A DNA stretch of 64,000 nucleotides from Saccharomyces mikatae IFO 1815 (Eukaryota; Ascomycota; Saccharomycetes; Saccharomycetales; Saccharomycetaceae), in NCBI RefSeq assembly GCF_947241705.1, contig NC_079261.1:434001-498000 (forward strand), read 5' to 3'. Positions 35,217 to 47,095 of the stretch are shown here, in pieces. The notes under the pieces are model-generated. The model made no database searches. It had not been told where the DNA came from and worked only from the letters and a program-made list of their open reading frames with translations. Numbering within the stretch: the stretch's first letter is position 1; each line of letters starts with the position of its first letter. The position numbers were made by a program, and so were the translations under genes.

Positions 35217-38063
35217 ATGACAGACGAAAGTGTTCAACCGACACAATCCGCTACAAAACAGGAATCTGCTGCTTTGAAACAAACAGGCGATGAGCAGCAA
35301 GAATCTCAACAACAGCAACAGCGTGGCTACAATAATTATAATAATGGCAGCAACTATACTCAAAAGAAGCCCTACAATGGTAATAGGCCTCATCAGCAAA
35401 GAGGTGGTAAATTCGGTCCAAATAGATATAACAGCCGTGGTAACTACAATGGTGGCGGTAGTTATAGAGGCGGTCATGTAGGAGCTAATGGTTCAAGTGC
35501 ACCATGGACTGGTTACTACAATAACTACCCTGTTTATTATCAACCACAACAAATGGCAAATTCTAATGCTGTCCCCGTCAATGTTGCTCCTGTCGATGAG
35601 AAGTCTTCTCCTTCTCCATCTAAGATAGAAATCACTACCAAGTCTGGTGAACACCTAGATTTAAAAGAGCAGCATAAAGCTAAGTTACAATCTCAGGAAA
35701 GATCTAGCACGACTCCGCAATTAAACTCGAATTCCGAGAAAACTTCTGATTCTACTTCTACTCCAACGCCTACCCCTGTCGTTACTGATTCTAAAGTAAG
35801 TTCTGAAGAAAACATTTCAGAAGCTGAGAAGACTAGAAGAAACTTTATCGAACAAGTCAAACTTCGTAAAGCTGCTTTAGAAAAGAAGAGAAAAGAGCAA
35901 CTTGAAGGCGCCAGTAGCAACAATAATATTCCAACGGAAACTACATCAGAAAAGGCCGAAGGAAAAGAATCTGCCAAATCTGATGTAACTGAAGAAACCA
36001 AACCTACTGAAGAAAAAACTGCTGAACCAGAAATTAAGCAAGAAGGTGAACAAGAAGAAAAAGGCCAACTAAATGAAGAATCTACTCCAAAGGTGTTAAC
36101 TTTTGCTGAACGTTTGAAGTTGAAGAAGCAACAAAAAGAACAAGAAGAAAAAATAGAAGAAAAGGAAAATGAGGAGGAGCTCGTACAGGAAGAATCCAAG
36201 AGCACTACAGAGTCCGATCTTGTGCTTCCTACGGAAACAAATAAACAAGAAATTGAGGCCGCCGAAACTGAACATCCAAAGGAAGACAGATCAGCTACGA
36301 CCCCAACTTCTTCCATTGAATTTGGTGATGCTGAAGTTGAGGCTGAGGCTGGTGATGCTGAAGTAAAGGTTAAAGCTGACGCTGACGCTGAAATAGAAAC
36401 CACCACTGATGAAGCTAACGATGGTACAAACACCGTTTCTCACATTTTGAATGTACTAAAAGATGCCAAGCCAATTGAAGATCTCTTTTCATTTAACTAT
36501 CCAGAAGGTATTGAAGGTCCAGATATCAAGTATAAAAAAGAACATGTTAAGTACACATATGGCCCAACTTTCTTACTTCAATTTAAGGACAAATTAAATG
36601 TCAAAGCGGACGCTGAATGGGTTCAAAGCACTGCCTCTAAAATTGTCATTCCGCCAGGAATGGGTAGAGGAAACAGGTCTAGGGATTCCGGTAGATTTGG
36701 CAACAATTCTAGCCGTGGTCATGATTTTAGAAATAATTCTGTGAGAAATATGGATGACAGAGCAAATTCAAGAACCTCATCAAAGAGAAGATCGAAGAGA
36801 ATGAATGACGATAGGAGATCCAATAGATCTTACACATCAAGAAGAGATCGTGAAAGAGGCTCTTACAGAAACGAAGATAAGAGAGAAGATGACAAACCAA
36901 AGGAAGAAGTTGCTCCGCTAGTTCCAAGTGCTAATAGATGGATTCCGAAATCCAAGGCTAAAAAGACCGAAAAGAAATTCGCCCCTGATGGAGAGACTGA
37001 ACTGTTAGACAAGGATGAAGTTGAAAGAAAGATGAAATCACTGCTGAATAAACTTACTTTGGAAATGTTCGATGCTATTTCATCTGAGATCTTAGCTATT
37101 GCAAACATATCGGTATGGGAAACAAATGGTGAAACATTGAAGGCTGTGATAGAACAGATTTTCTTGAAGGCCTGTGATGAACCTCATTGGTCTTCTATGT
37201 ACGCGCAATTATGTGGTAAAGTTGTTAAAGAGTTAAATTCAGATATTTCGGATGAAACTAATGAAGGTAAGACCGGACCAAAATTGGTCTTACATTACTT
37301 GGTTGCTAGATGTCATGCAGAATTCGATAAGGGTTGGACTGACAAACTACCAACAAAAGAAGACGGTACCCCACTTGAACCTGAAATGATGTCTGAAGAG
37401 TATTATGCTGCTGCTGCTGCTAAGAGAAGAGGCCTAGGTTTAGTTCGTTTTATCGGTTTCTTGTACCGTTTGAATTTGTTGACTGGAAAGATGATGTTCG
37501 AATGTTTCCGTAGATTAATGAAGGACTTAACAGATTCACCATCTGAAGAAACTCTAGAATCTGTCGTTGAATTGTTAAATACCGTTGGTGAACAATTCGA
37601 AACTGATAGTTTCAGAACAGGCCAAGCTACATTGGAAGGTTCACAGTTGCTCGATAGCTTGTTCGGTATTCTAGACAATGTTATTGAAACAGCTTCAATT
37701 TCTAGTAGAATCAAATTTAAGTTGATTGACATCAAGGAATTAAGGCATGACAAGAATTGGAATAGTGACAAGAAGGACAACGGCCCTAAGACTATTCAAC
37801 AGATCCATGAAGAAGAAGAAAGACAACGTCAACTTAAGAACAACTCAAGATCTAACTCAAGACGTACAAACAACTCCAGTAATAGACATTCTTTCAGAAG
37901 GGATGCTCCTCCTGCATCAAAAGATAGCTTTATCACAACCAGAACATATTCTCAAAGGAATAGTCAAAGGGCACCCCCTCCAAAAGAAGAACCTGCTGTA
38001 CCAACTTCTACTGCAACAAATATGTTTAGTGCATTAATGGGTGAAAGCGATGACGAAGAATAA
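35217..38063 (+). CDS. TIF4631: TIF4631, translation initiation factor eIF4G1
   Basis: The product has 948 residues, close to the 952 of S. cerevisiae eIF4G1 (YGR162W). The N-terminal RNA-binding, Gln/Asn/Gly-rich part (QQQQQRGYNNYNNG, RGGKFGPNRYNSRG) precedes a long Glu/Lys/Thr-rich segment that holds the Pab1-binding region. The eIF4E-binding motif YGPTFLL begins near residue 448. An Arg/Ser-rich RNA-binding block (about 480-560) leads to the MIF4G HEAT domain from about 600 (VERKMKSLLNKLTLEMFDAI) to about 850, which binds eIF4A. The tail is a third RS-like RNA-binding stretch ending MGESDDEE. eIF4G bridges cap-bound eIF4E, Pab1 and eIF4A for 40S recruitment. Its paralog TIF4632 lies elsewhere. 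Confidence 0.97.
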   Translation: MTDESVQPTQSATKQESAALKQTGDEQQESQQQQQRGYNNYNNGSNYTQKKPYNGNRPHQQRGGKFGPNRYNSRGNYNGGGSYRGGHVGANGSSAPWTGYYNNYPVYYQPQQMANSNAVPVNVAPVDEKSSPSPSKIEITTKSGEHLDLKEQHKAKLQSQERSSTTPQLNSNSEKTSDSTSTPTPTPVVTDSKVSSEENISEAEKTRRNFIEQVKLRKAALEKKRKEQLEGASSNNNIPTETTSEKAEGKESAKSDVTEETKPTEEKTAEPEIKQEGEQEEKGQLNEESTPKVLTFAERLKLKKQQKEQEEKIEEKENEEELVQEESKSTTESDLVLPTETNKQEIEAAETEHPKEDRSATTPTSSIEFGDAEVEAEAGDAEVKVKADADAEIETTTDEANDGTNTVSHILNVLKDAKPIEDLFSFNYPEGIEGPDIKYKKEHVKYTYGPTFLLQFKDKLNVKADAEWVQSTASKIVIPPGMGRGNRSRDSGRFGNNSSRGHDFRNNSVRNMDDRANSRTSSKRRSKRMNDDRRSNRSYTSRRDRERGSYRNEDKREDDKPKEEVAPLVPSANRWIPKSKAKKTEKKFAPDGETELLDKDEVERKMKSLLNKLTLEMFDAISSEILAIANISVWETNGETLKAVIEQIFLKACDEPHWSSMYAQLCGKVVKELNSDISDETNEGKTGPKLVLHYLVARCHAEFDKGWTDKLPTKEDGTPLEPEMMSEEYYAAAAAKRRGLGLVRFIGFLYRLNLLTGKMMFECFRRLMKDLTDSPSEETLESVVELLNTVGEQFETDSFRTGQATLEGSQLLDSLFGILDNVIETASISSRIKFKLIDIKELRHDKNWNSDKKDNGPKTIQQIHEEEERQRQLKNNSRSNSRRTNNSSNRHSFRRDAPPASKDSFITTRTYSQRNSQRAPPPKEEPAVPTSTATNMFSALMGESDDEE

Positions 38064-38711
38064 AATGAATACATTACTGTAAGTAACGACAATAGCACTT
38101 TTGGATACAGGAATTTTGGCAAAAAAAGTTTAATTAAAATAACAAATTAATAGTACAGCCACAAATTTAATCTTACGTTAACATTGCGCTATGAATTGAA
38201 AATATATGCATGGAGAACAAGAAAAGCGTTCCAAAGGTACTAATGCTATATTCACTTGATTAATAGGCTTATTTTTTCCTTCAAAAAAGCTCTAAGCAAG
38301 TTCTGCGATATTTCAATTGGTGATCCTCTTACCGTATTTTTTTTTTCTTCCTATCCTGTTCTATTTGTCCATGTCTCTCTGTATTTTTATTTATAACTTC
38401 GCCACTCTTCGTTTACGATATGTTTTATATAATAGATCACTCAGCATATGTATAGTTTTGTATATTTATATCATTTATTAGCTGAAGACTTTAACTTTTA
38501 TATCTTGATTGAACATCCTGTTGCCTGTATAACTTTTCCATTTCGTACTTTTTTACAGAGGCAACGAAAAGGAAGGACCGTTTCCGGACAACAGATATAG
38601 TGAAAGTATCAAAAGCAATAGTGACAATTCAGCTACAAAAATCACCTATTAAGACAGCCATCATTCCACATTATTGAACCTCAGAACAACAATACTAATA
38701 CACGCACAATT
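38064..38711 (+). promoter_or_regulatory. TIF4631 3' region and GTR2 promoter
   Basis: A 648-bp tandem gap, AT-rich, with a T9 tract near 38338 and ATATGTATAGTTTTGTATATTTATATC around 38444-38470. I see neither coding nor RNA signals. Confidence 0.35.
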
Positions 38712-39737
38712 ATGAGTTTAGAGGCCACAGATTCCAAAGCCATGGTCCTGTTGATGGGTGTAAGAAGATGTGGAAAATCATCAATTTGTAAAGTTGTTTT
38801 CCATAATATGCAACCCTTGGATACTTTGTATCTTGAATCAACCTCGAATCCCTCTCTTGAGCATTTTTCCACTCTCATCGACCTAGCAGTAATGGAGCTT
38901 CCTGGACAGCTAAACTACTTTGAGCCCAGTTATGATTCTGAAAGATTATTCAAAAGCGTTGGAGCATTAGTTTATGTTATTGACTCTCAAGATGAATACA
39001 TCAATGCAATTACTAACCTGGCGATGATTATTGAGTATGCCTATAAGGTGAATCCCTCTATCAATATAGAGGTTTTAATTCACAAGGTTGATGGTCTAAG
39101 TGAGGACTTTAAAGTTGATGCTCAGCGTGATATAATGCAACGGACCGGTGAAGAATTGCTAGAACTGGGATTGGATGGTGTTCAGGTTTCATTCTACTTA
39201 ACATCAATCTTCGATCACTCGATATATGAAGCATTTTCAAGGATAGTGCAAAAGCTAATACCTGAATTGTCTTTTCTGGAGAATATGTTAGATAACTTAA
39301 TTCAGCATTCAAAAATTGAAAAGGCCTTTTTATTTGATGTTAATTCCAAAATTTACGTTTCCACAGATTCAAATCCTGTTGATATACAAATGTACGAAGT
39401 ATGCTCTGAGTTTATAGATGTGACAATTGATTTATTTGACTTATATAAGGCACCTGTCCTACGGAATAGCCAGAAGAGTACCGATGAGAATAATACGATA
39501 AATCCTCGTAACGAGCTACAGAATGTATCACAACTAGCTAATGGTGTGATTATTTACTTGAGACAGATGATCAGGGGTTTAGCATTGGTTGCAATCATAA
39601 GACCTAATGGTACAGACATGGAAAGTTGCTTAACTGTTGCGGATTATAATATTGACATTTTTAAGAAGGGTTTGGAGGATATTTGGGCAAATGCAAGAGC
39701 TAGTCAAACCAAAAATAGTATTGAGGACGATATGTGA
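38712..39737 (+). CDS. GTR2: GTR2, Rag-family GTPase of the EGO complex
   Basis: The product has 341 residues, the length of S. cerevisiae Gtr2 (YGR163W). The Rag GTPase fold shows G1 GVRRCGKSS (16-24), an atypical G3 (MELPGQLNYF, 61-70, where Ras has DxxG), G4 HKVD (about 123-126), and a C-terminal roadblock-type domain from about 185 (AFLFDVNSKIYVSTDSNPVD). Gtr2 pairs with Gtr1; the heterodimer, bound to Ego1-3 on the vacuole, signals amino-acid sufficiency to TORC1, active with Gtr1-GTP and Gtr2-GDP. The sequence is nearly that of S. cerevisiae. Confidence 0.97.
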   Translation: MSLEATDSKAMVLLMGVRRCGKSSICKVVFHNMQPLDTLYLESTSNPSLEHFSTLIDLAVMELPGQLNYFEPSYDSERLFKSVGALVYVIDSQDEYINAITNLAMIIEYAYKVNPSINIEVLIHKVDGLSEDFKVDAQRDIMQRTGEELLELGLDGVQVSFYLTSIFDHSIYEAFSRIVQKLIPELSFLENMLDNLIQHSKIEKAFLFDVNSKIYVSTDSNPVDIQMYEVCSEFIDVTIDLFDLYKAPVLRNSQKSTDENNTINPRNELQNVSQLANGVIIYLRQMIRGLALVAIIRPNGTDMESCLTVADYNIDIFKKGLEDIWANARASQTKNSIEDDM

Positions 39738-39864
39738 GAGAAGCATGCAGAATATACTAAAATAAATAGATATGTACTCAAAGTGATGACAAAGAATGTA
39801 ACAAAAAGGTAGAAAAAATTTAATATGTCACTTTGACAGAGTAAAATCTTTCACTAAAAAGTAA

Positions 39865-39936
39865 CACTCACGATGGGGGTCGAACCCATAATCTTCTGAT
39901 TAGAAGTCAGACGCGTTGCCATTACGCCACGCGAGC
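39865..39936 (-). tRNA. tRNA-Arg (anticodon TCT)
   Basis: A 72-base intronless gene on the minus strand. The anticodon loop CTGACTTCTAATCAG presents TCT, decoding AGA, the main yeast Arg codon. The B box is GGTTCGACCCC. Its termination region reads into T-rich DNA at 39845-39860 (minus-strand TTTTTAGTG). Unlike the other three tRNA genes here, no LTR debris lies beside it. Confidence 0.95.
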
Positions 39937-41293
<1,357 letters not shown>

Positions 41294-41332
41294 TCACCTT
41301 TTGATTTTATGAACCACTTCTTCTTTATGCCT

Positions 41333-41351
41333 ATATATATATATATATATG
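41333..41351 (+). terminator. (TA)n run after MRPS35
   Basis: A run of nine to ten TA units about 40 bp after the MRPS35 stop, the same spacing as the TA run after CHO2, and a likely 3'-end efficiency element. Confidence 0.4.
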
Positions 41352-41700
41352 TTCTTATTTTCGGCTATTATTACTTGTACATAAAAGTATTTTGAGCTAT
41401 TATAAATATATACTACTATACTTATACTAATATAATTATACTAAATATATCCGAAAATGAAACTATGGTCATTTCGACACATTCCTCCTATTCTCATTTT
41501 AAAAGGTTTATATTCTTTCCACATCTTTCTAATTTAGTGCGAAAAATATAGAGTGCTATGAAAAAATGCTTACAAAAATAATCAAAAGCAAAATGCTCTT
41601 AAAATTGAGAATGAGCGAAGCGAGAGCTGAGTTTACATTTCCACGTTTTATGGAAAGTATACGAATCAAATACGATTGATAAAATCACAGTTTGTTGGCT
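41352..41700 (+). promoter_or_regulatory. TRS65 promoter region
   Basis: An AT-rich 349-bp gap with several TATA-like stretches (41405-41425). I see no other feature. Confidence 0.35.
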
Positions 41701-43368
41701 ATGGAATGTTTTGTTCCTCTGCATAGCGACCTTGATGGAAGCAATGTAGAATATTTACGTCGATCACATTTGTTTCGCAAATTTATTATATTTGACGAAC
41801 AACTAAATCTTTGGCTGCGGTTTCAAGATGATTCGAAGAATAACAAGAGATTTGAACTAAGTAATATGACAGTATCAATAAATGAAGCTCAAGTCACCAA
41901 AACAAACACTATCGAGGATTTTTTTACTCAAGTTGGCAATGATGGAAACCTCTGGAGATTGAAAGAGGATTGCTGCTCGAAATTTCTTTTCAAATCAAAC
42001 GTGGTTATGAACAATGGCTATAATAATCAAATTAAATTTTTGTTTGAGTATAAGTCTATGGAAGCAAATCTCGAAAACCAGGGTTCATCACAAACTTCAC
42101 AGACTAGTGATACATTAAGCAAGTACTGTAGGGAGGAGATTTTACCAAGCTTTGAACCGGTTTACTCCTGGTCCTCTATGAATACTAAATCAGCCAATGA
42201 CACTCATACTCACGTGGAAAAAAATCCAGTAAATTCTAGAAATGGAGAAACACATGAAACCGAAATTTCTAAAAACCCGAATATGCTAAGTTTGAAGCTA
42301 CAGTACCCAATATTTTCACTCCTGAATATGAGACTTCGGAACATCTCTTTGAAATCGGAGCATTGCATATTGTCATCATTAGATTTTCAAACCTCTAAAG
42401 CATCCGAACAACTGACCAAGAAATTTATATACCCTCAAAAACAAAACTCCTTTCTCAAACTCTATTTTCATGAAATATCCTATAGACTAATTGATGGGAC
42501 TTCCCAAATTAACCTAGATCCAATTTGTCCCCTGAACGTGCCATTTACTGCATTTTCATACGATAGCATTAGCGCCACTTTCAAACTGGTTCTATTATCT
42601 AATTCAACCCAACCGCATCGTGTAAGGATCACCTTAGCGTACGAACTTGAGTTGAGTGACGATTTGAGGTTGCCTGTGAGAACGTCTTGGGAAACAGAAG
42701 TGACTTTGAAACGCTCTATGCCAACTTCCTCAACATCCTCTCAAAATTCGACTACCAACAATAATATCAATCGTAGCGCTTCTTTCAATGGTGCAACCAA
42801 CAACGTGAATTTTGGTGGTTTGAACAATTTAAGATTCGGTGGGATTTCCTCTTCAAGATTTAGTCTCGGAGCTGCTTCGACCACATCACTGGTGAATAGC
42901 AAATTAAGCAATGTAAAATTCAAGTTTATTAATAATAATATAAAAGTTGTAAAGGGTGAAAAGTTTACGATGAGGCTCCAGATCATAAATTCGTCATCAT
43001 CCCCTCTGGATCTTGTTGTATACTATAACAACACAATAAACCCAACTTCATCAGTTACTAACCCACGCAATAATAGTGGTATAAATAACTATGGCATGAA
43101 TAATGGGGGCGTTACTATTCCACCCTTGTCGTTGGAAACTCAATACCAACTGCATAAGAAGCATAGTAAAATTGCGGAGGGAATTATACTATTATCAAAC
43201 GATTACAAAATTCCGGTCGTACCTCCCAGAGAAACATACTTCGTAGATTTACGATTTATAGGTATAATGTCTGGATATTATGGCACCCTCTCCGGACTCA
43301 AGGTGTTGGATTTGAATACAAATGAACTTATAGAAGTTGGTAATGGTGCATCTGTGTTGATTCAATGA
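41701..43368 (+). CDS. TRS65: TRS65 (KRE11), TRAPPII subunit
   Basis: I start at ATG 41701 (MECFVPLHSDLDG), giving 555 residues, against about 560 in S. cerevisiae Trs65 (YGR166W). Trs65 is a TRAPPII-specific subunit at the trans-Golgi; it bridges monomers and supports GEF activity towards Ypt31/32, and mutants have cell-wall beta-1,6-glucan defects. The sequence is beta-rich with two immunoglobulin-like sandwiches near the C-terminus (RVRITLAYELELSDDLRLPV; KGEKFTMRLQIINSSSSPLD; RETYFVDLRFIGIMSGYYG), separated by Ser/Asn-rich loops. The Asn/Gly-rich loops (NNNINRSASFNGATNN and NNYGMNNGG) are probably length-variable. The frame is open from a TTG at 41692, but the ATG is the natural start. Confidence 0.94.
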   Translation: MECFVPLHSDLDGSNVEYLRRSHLFRKFIIFDEQLNLWLRFQDDSKNNKRFELSNMTVSINEAQVTKTNTIEDFFTQVGNDGNLWRLKEDCCSKFLFKSNVVMNNGYNNQIKFLFEYKSMEANLENQGSSQTSQTSDTLSKYCREEILPSFEPVYSWSSMNTKSANDTHTHVEKNPVNSRNGETHETEISKNPNMLSLKLQYPIFSLLNMRLRNISLKSEHCILSSLDFQTSKASEQLTKKFIYPQKQNSFLKLYFHEISYRLIDGTSQINLDPICPLNVPFTAFSYDSISATFKLVLLSNSTQPHRVRITLAYELELSDDLRLPVRTSWETEVTLKRSMPTSSTSSQNSTTNNNINRSASFNGATNNVNFGGLNNLRFGGISSSRFSLGAASTTSLVNSKLSNVKFKFINNNIKVVKGEKFTMRLQIINSSSSPLDLVVYYNNTINPTSSVTNPRNNSGINNYGMNNGGVTIPPLSLETQYQLHKKHSKIAEGIILLSNDYKIPVVPPRETYFVDLRFIGIMSGYYGTLSGLKVLDLNTNELIEVGNGASVLIQ

Positions 43369-43627
43369 TGTAAACATATACACGTTCTTACAAACATAAA
43401 CTACATATCAATCTGTAACATTCCTATAAAAGTTATTATCATCACAATACACGGGAAGTCAGCTTTCATTTTTTGTACATTGTGAAAGGGGCACCCACCG
43501 CACCGCACTGGAAGATCAAACGACTAGATTGAATAATACATGGTGGTAAAAAAGGCGTCTTAGAACACACTTACTTATTGCGAAGCATCCAAAAGACCAA
43601 ATAAAAGACGCTGTTGATATATATAGA

Positions 43628-44338
43628 ATGTCTGAGAAGTTTCCACCTTTAGAAGATCAAAACATTGATTTCATATCCAATGATAAAAAAGAAGACGACA
43701 CCGATTTTTTGAAGAGAGAGGCAGAAATAGTTGGAGACGAGTTCAAAACTGAACAAGATGATGGCATATTAGGAACAGAAGCCTCCCCCGCAAAAGATGA
43801 TGATGAAATTAGGGACTTCGAAGAGCAATTTCCAGATATCAACTCCACTAATGGTGAAGTGACAAGCGATAATAACGGTAGCACTATGATACCTAGTAGT
43901 GAGGACAACGGCAATGAGGGTGATGATTTCTCAAAATTTGAAGGCGCCCCTGTCAATCAAAGTAAAGAATCTGTTAAAGAGGATCGTTCTGAAGTTGTAG
44001 ATCAATGGAAGCAACGTCGTGCCGTAGAGATTCATGAAAAAGATTTGAAAGACGAGGAATCAAAGAAGGAATTGCAAGATGAAGCTGTTAAACATATTGA
44101 TAATTTTTACGATTCGTACAATAAGAAAAAGGAACAGCAATTGGAAGATGCTACAAAAGATGCCGAGGCCTTCTTAAAGAAAAGGGATGAATTTTTTGGT
44201 CAGGACAATACAACCTGGGATCGTGCACTACAGCTAATTAATCAGGACGATGCCGATATAATTGGAGGTAGAGACAGATCCAAGTTTAAAGAAATCCTTT
44301 TGAGATTGAAAGGTAATGCGAAAGCTCCCGGTGCTTGA
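43628..44338 (+). CDS. CLC1: CLC1, clathrin light chain
   Basis: The product has 236 residues, about three more than the 233 of S. cerevisiae Clc1 (YGR167W). The acidic N-terminal half contains the conserved light-chain motif region (RDFEEQFPDI), the equivalent of the EED-type regulatory segment. A central coiled coil (VVDQWKQRRAVEIHEKDLKD through EQQLEDATKDAEAFLKKRDE, about 117-190) binds the clathrin heavy-chain leg. A C-terminal globular tail (TWDRALQLINQDDADIIGGR) sits at the trimerisation hub. Clc1 stabilises the heavy chain and regulates endocytic coat assembly with Sla2 at the plasma membrane and Golgi. The gene converges on PEX35. Confidence 0.96.
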   Translation: MSEKFPPLEDQNIDFISNDKKEDDTDFLKREAEIVGDEFKTEQDDGILGTEASPAKDDDEIRDFEEQFPDINSTNGEVTSDNNGSTMIPSSEDNGNEGDDFSKFEGAPVNQSKESVKEDRSEVVDQWKQRRAVEIHEKDLKDEESKKELQDEAVKHIDNFYDSYNKKKEQQLEDATKDAEAFLKKRDEFFGQDNTTWDRALQLINQDDADIIGGRDRSKFKEILLRLKGNAKAPGA

Positions 44339-44547
44339 ATTGATGTTCGGTGATAAGCGCTAATAATAAATTTAGAAGAAAATTAAGCCTTACTTTTCAC
44401 CGTTCCCGTCATACATAAGCATTATCTTTGATAGGGTTCCAGTAAATAATCAATTTATTACCACCGTACTATAAATTCATTTATCAAGAAAATTATAATA
44501 TAGATTTTTTTTACTACTTTGTAATTTTTCTCTCATGGTAGAGCACA

Positions 44548-45675
44548 TCACGTAATGCTAAACTGGAACAGAAAAAATAACACATATTTCTGGAAGTTGT
44601 AATGCCAGTACCTTTTCAGGTAGACATTAGTTAAGAATTTTGCAAAGGACCTTACAAAAAAAGAGTCGATTCTCATTTTATTGGTGGGATCTATCAAGGT
44701 GAATGTAAGAAGCATCACAATGCACCGCAATTTATTGTCCATTAACTTGCCTCTTTTTGTGACAAATGAATATCCAATACATTGCCTTAAAATAGTCCAT
44801 CTCAGACTTGGGAAAATTACTTTGATGAAACCCGAATTGATTATCTTTTCATTTAAATTGGTGTATTTGTCCTCAATTGTAACTTCGTGTATTTCACTCA
44901 AACGATCAATTACATGCTTCAAATTCGATGAAGATATGGGCCAATCAGCATGATTCTTAACTCCGAGTAGTTCGGAAAAGTTCCTGAAATTGTGGTTGTG
45001 GTCTTTTCTATTCGTTTTTGTTCCTGAAGTAAAAAAAAACTTCAATATCTTGCGATATATCGTCGAAATTGTGAAAATGGCATTGATTGTGAAGAAATCC
45101 GTTAAAAAAGACCTGCGATCAAAAAGCGCATGGAATGACAACGAGTTCTTGTCTAGTTTAGAAGACAACACAATCACCGCTAAACACACAAAAATTTGTT
45201 TAAATTTTACTAATGTAGCTAGGGGGAGACTCTTTTCTGCCCATTGTGCTGGTCTTGTAGCCTTCAATTTAGAATATAAAGCCTCCACAAGCAAATGGGC
45301 AAAAATCCATGAAGGCGCCTCACCCTTGGTAAGCATTAACGACATCCCCACCATGGAGGTCCAATGAACATAGTCACTCTTTAAAAACTGCACTTTCTTC
45401 AAAGTTGGATAAAGTATGTTCAACAAAATTAATATGGTTGATTCTTTTAGCCACGGCATGATATCATTGATTCGGATATTTGCCCCTTGTACTCTTTTCA
45501 GTTTCCATTTATTGATATAAAATACCAGGTTTATTCCAAAGACCTGGATTATTTTTTTCAAGATTATAATTAGTTGCCTTGTTCTCTTTTTGTTCAAGAG
45601 AAGTGAAAGCCGTCTAAACATCTGTTCGAATCCAGAAAATACCGTCCCAGCACCATTTGATAGACTGTGTTTCAT
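44548..45675 (-). CDS. PEX35: PEX35, peroxisomal membrane protein
   Basis: The product has 375 residues, against about 376 for S. cerevisiae YGR168C, now named PEX35. It is a multi-pass membrane protein of peroxisomes, found near Arf1 and coat proteins and affecting peroxisome number. The sequence is very basic and hydrophobic, with segments around LIIILKKIIQVFGINLVFYI, WLKESTILILLNILYP, TLVKFKQIFVCLAVIVLSS and LRCIVMLLTFTLID, consistent with about five to six spans. I see no catalytic motif. Its identity rests on length, composition and synteny. Confidence 0.88.
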   Translation of the reverse strand: MKHSLSNGAGTVFSGFEQMFRRLSLLLNKKRTRQLIIILKKIIQVFGINLVFYINKWKLKRVQGANIRINDIMPWLKESTILILLNILYPTLKKVQFLKSDYVHWTSMVGMSLMLTKGEAPSWIFAHLLVEALYSKLKATRPAQWAEKSLPLATLVKFKQIFVCLAVIVLSSKLDKNSLSFHALFDRRSFLTDFFTINAIFTISTIYRKILKFFFTSGTKTNRKDHNHNFRNFSELLGVKNHADWPISSSNLKHVIDRLSEIHEVTIEDKYTNLNEKIINSGFIKVIFPSLRWTILRQCIGYSFVTKRGKLMDNKLRCIVMLLTFTLIDPTNKMRIDSFFVRSFAKFLTNVYLKRYWHYNFQKYVLFFLFQFSIT

Positions 45676-45880
45676 ATAGTTAGCAACTGTATACGCCCAT
45701 TGACTCTCTTCGCGATGTGTATTTCAGAAGATTTTCAAGTTCATCATTTGTTTATAGGAATATTGAATGTTATGTTTTTTTACCTAAAAATGAATGTTGG
45801 TATTAATTTCATTCCCATAAAAAAACATGAAAACGATAACTAAACTATATACAAAAAAATCACCGCAAAAAAAGGGGATT

Positions 45881-47095
45881 TTAACTATCGTTCAATTGTG
45901 CCCATTTAGGTATGTTCGTTTCAAACTTGAATTTGCCATTAGTATCCTCATACTTCCAAGCGTGCAACCATAATTCCAAATCTGACAGCAGAGGGTCCTT
46001 TAATTCAACAGTGTGGCATTCCGGACAAAATGATTCCATAGGCTGATTATTATTCTTAGTTTCTTCAATAAATTCTTGGAATCTTGCTCTCAACTCTTTG
46101 GTATTTAAATCCCATTGCTCCTCCCATTTAGGAAACTGTATCATGAACTCAAGTCGCACAGGATATTTGCTAATGTGTGAGCAATAAACACTATCATTGA
46201 CGATGGGATGGCCAAGCCTTGCTAAATGGATTCGGATTTGATGAGTTCTCCCAGTTATTGGCTTACAAGCGACAATAGTTTCATCAACGTGGGGAAAATA
46301 CCCTATTGGGTAAAACTTAGTGGTAGCGTCCCTTGATGGCGACAAACCAACGGGAAATTGCCTCTTTGGATCAATGGAATATATGGGCGACGTTTCTACA
46401 GTGATTTTGGGAGTGTCCTCGAAAGTTTTTTCCAGTGCATCTTCGTTATTATGTATTAGTTCAGAATGGGGGAATCTCCCCTTAACCCTTGCCAGGTAAA
46501 CCTTTTTCATATCTCTTGAACGAATACTCTTCTGAATTTCTCCCGCACTTTGACTGTTCTTGGCCAATATCAACAAGCCTGATGTGATCTTATCTAGCCG
46601 GTAACAAGGAAGACCATCTATACCGTGTAATTTTAGTATCTCGGTGATTGTATTCTGGTAAAACTGACCAGTCGGGTGCACAGGGATACCACTGGGTTTA
46701 TCAATGACCAGAGTATTCTCATCTTCGAAAATAATATCAAACCCCGCTATCCTTTTAGATAAATCATCTGCTTCAATTTCTTGGCTGCACCATTGTTTTA
46801 CCGGCGGTTCATGCTTATGTGTAGTTGTTTCTAAAATATCATGATTCTTAATCGGAGTGGTCATAAGGTGACTTGATACCAATGGTACACCATCCCGGAT
46901 CAACCTATATGTACCCTTTTTTATCTGGTCCAAATAGTATGCTCTCGAGTGCAGTTTAAATTCACTAGCAAGAACATCTATTAGTGACTTCCCCAACCAG
47001 CGTCCTTTCACGAATGATGATCTTTTGTTGTAATAAGGTCGTACCTTTCTTAGGCCATTATGTCTATATATCTCAATCATTTTCAGAATCGTCAT
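45881..47095 (-). CDS. PUS6: PUS6, tRNA pseudouridine-31 synthase
   Basis: The product has 404 residues, the same as S. cerevisiae Pus6 (YGR169C). It is a RluA-family pseudouridine synthase that modifies U31 in cytoplasmic and mitochondrial tRNAs. A central RluA catalytic domain holds the signature CYRLDKITSGLLILAKN, with the nucleophilic Asp at about residue 168. Supporting motifs are DIIFEDENTLVIDKPSGIPV (120-139) and KPITGRTHQIRIHLARLGHP (motif III, with HQIR). The N-terminal ~110 residues include an S4-like region. The C-terminal part has a Cys pair (FCPECHTVELKDP). All features of an active enzyme are present. Confidence 0.96.
   Translation of the reverse strand: MTILKMIEIYRHNGLRKVRPYYNKRSSFVKGRWLGKSLIDVLASEFKLHSRAYYLDQIKKGTYRLIRDGVPLVSSHLMTTPIKNHDILETTTHKHEPPVKQWCSQEIEADDLSKRIAGFDIIFEDENTLVIDKPSGIPVHPTGQFYQNTITEILKLHGIDGLPCYRLDKITSGLLILAKNSQSAGEIQKSIRSRDMKKVYLARVKGRFPHSELIHNNEDALEKTFEDTPKITVETSPIYSIDPKRQFPVGLSPSRDATTKFYPIGYFPHVDETIVACKPITGRTHQIRIHLARLGHPIVNDSVYCSHISKYPVRLEFMIQFPKWEEQWDLNTKELRARFQEFIEETKNNNQPMESFCPECHTVELKDPLLSDLELWLHAWKYEDTNGKFKFETNIPKWAQLNDS

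Noticed and set aside
35693-36433. 246-codon minus-strand frame inside TIF4631
   Set aside because: It is a shadow of the Glu/Lys/Thr-rich eIF4G linker and has a Ser/Val/Phe-rich antisense composition.
44990-45367. 125-codon plus-strand frame inside PEX35
   Set aside because: It is antisense to a gene secured by synteny and length, with no independent start signal.
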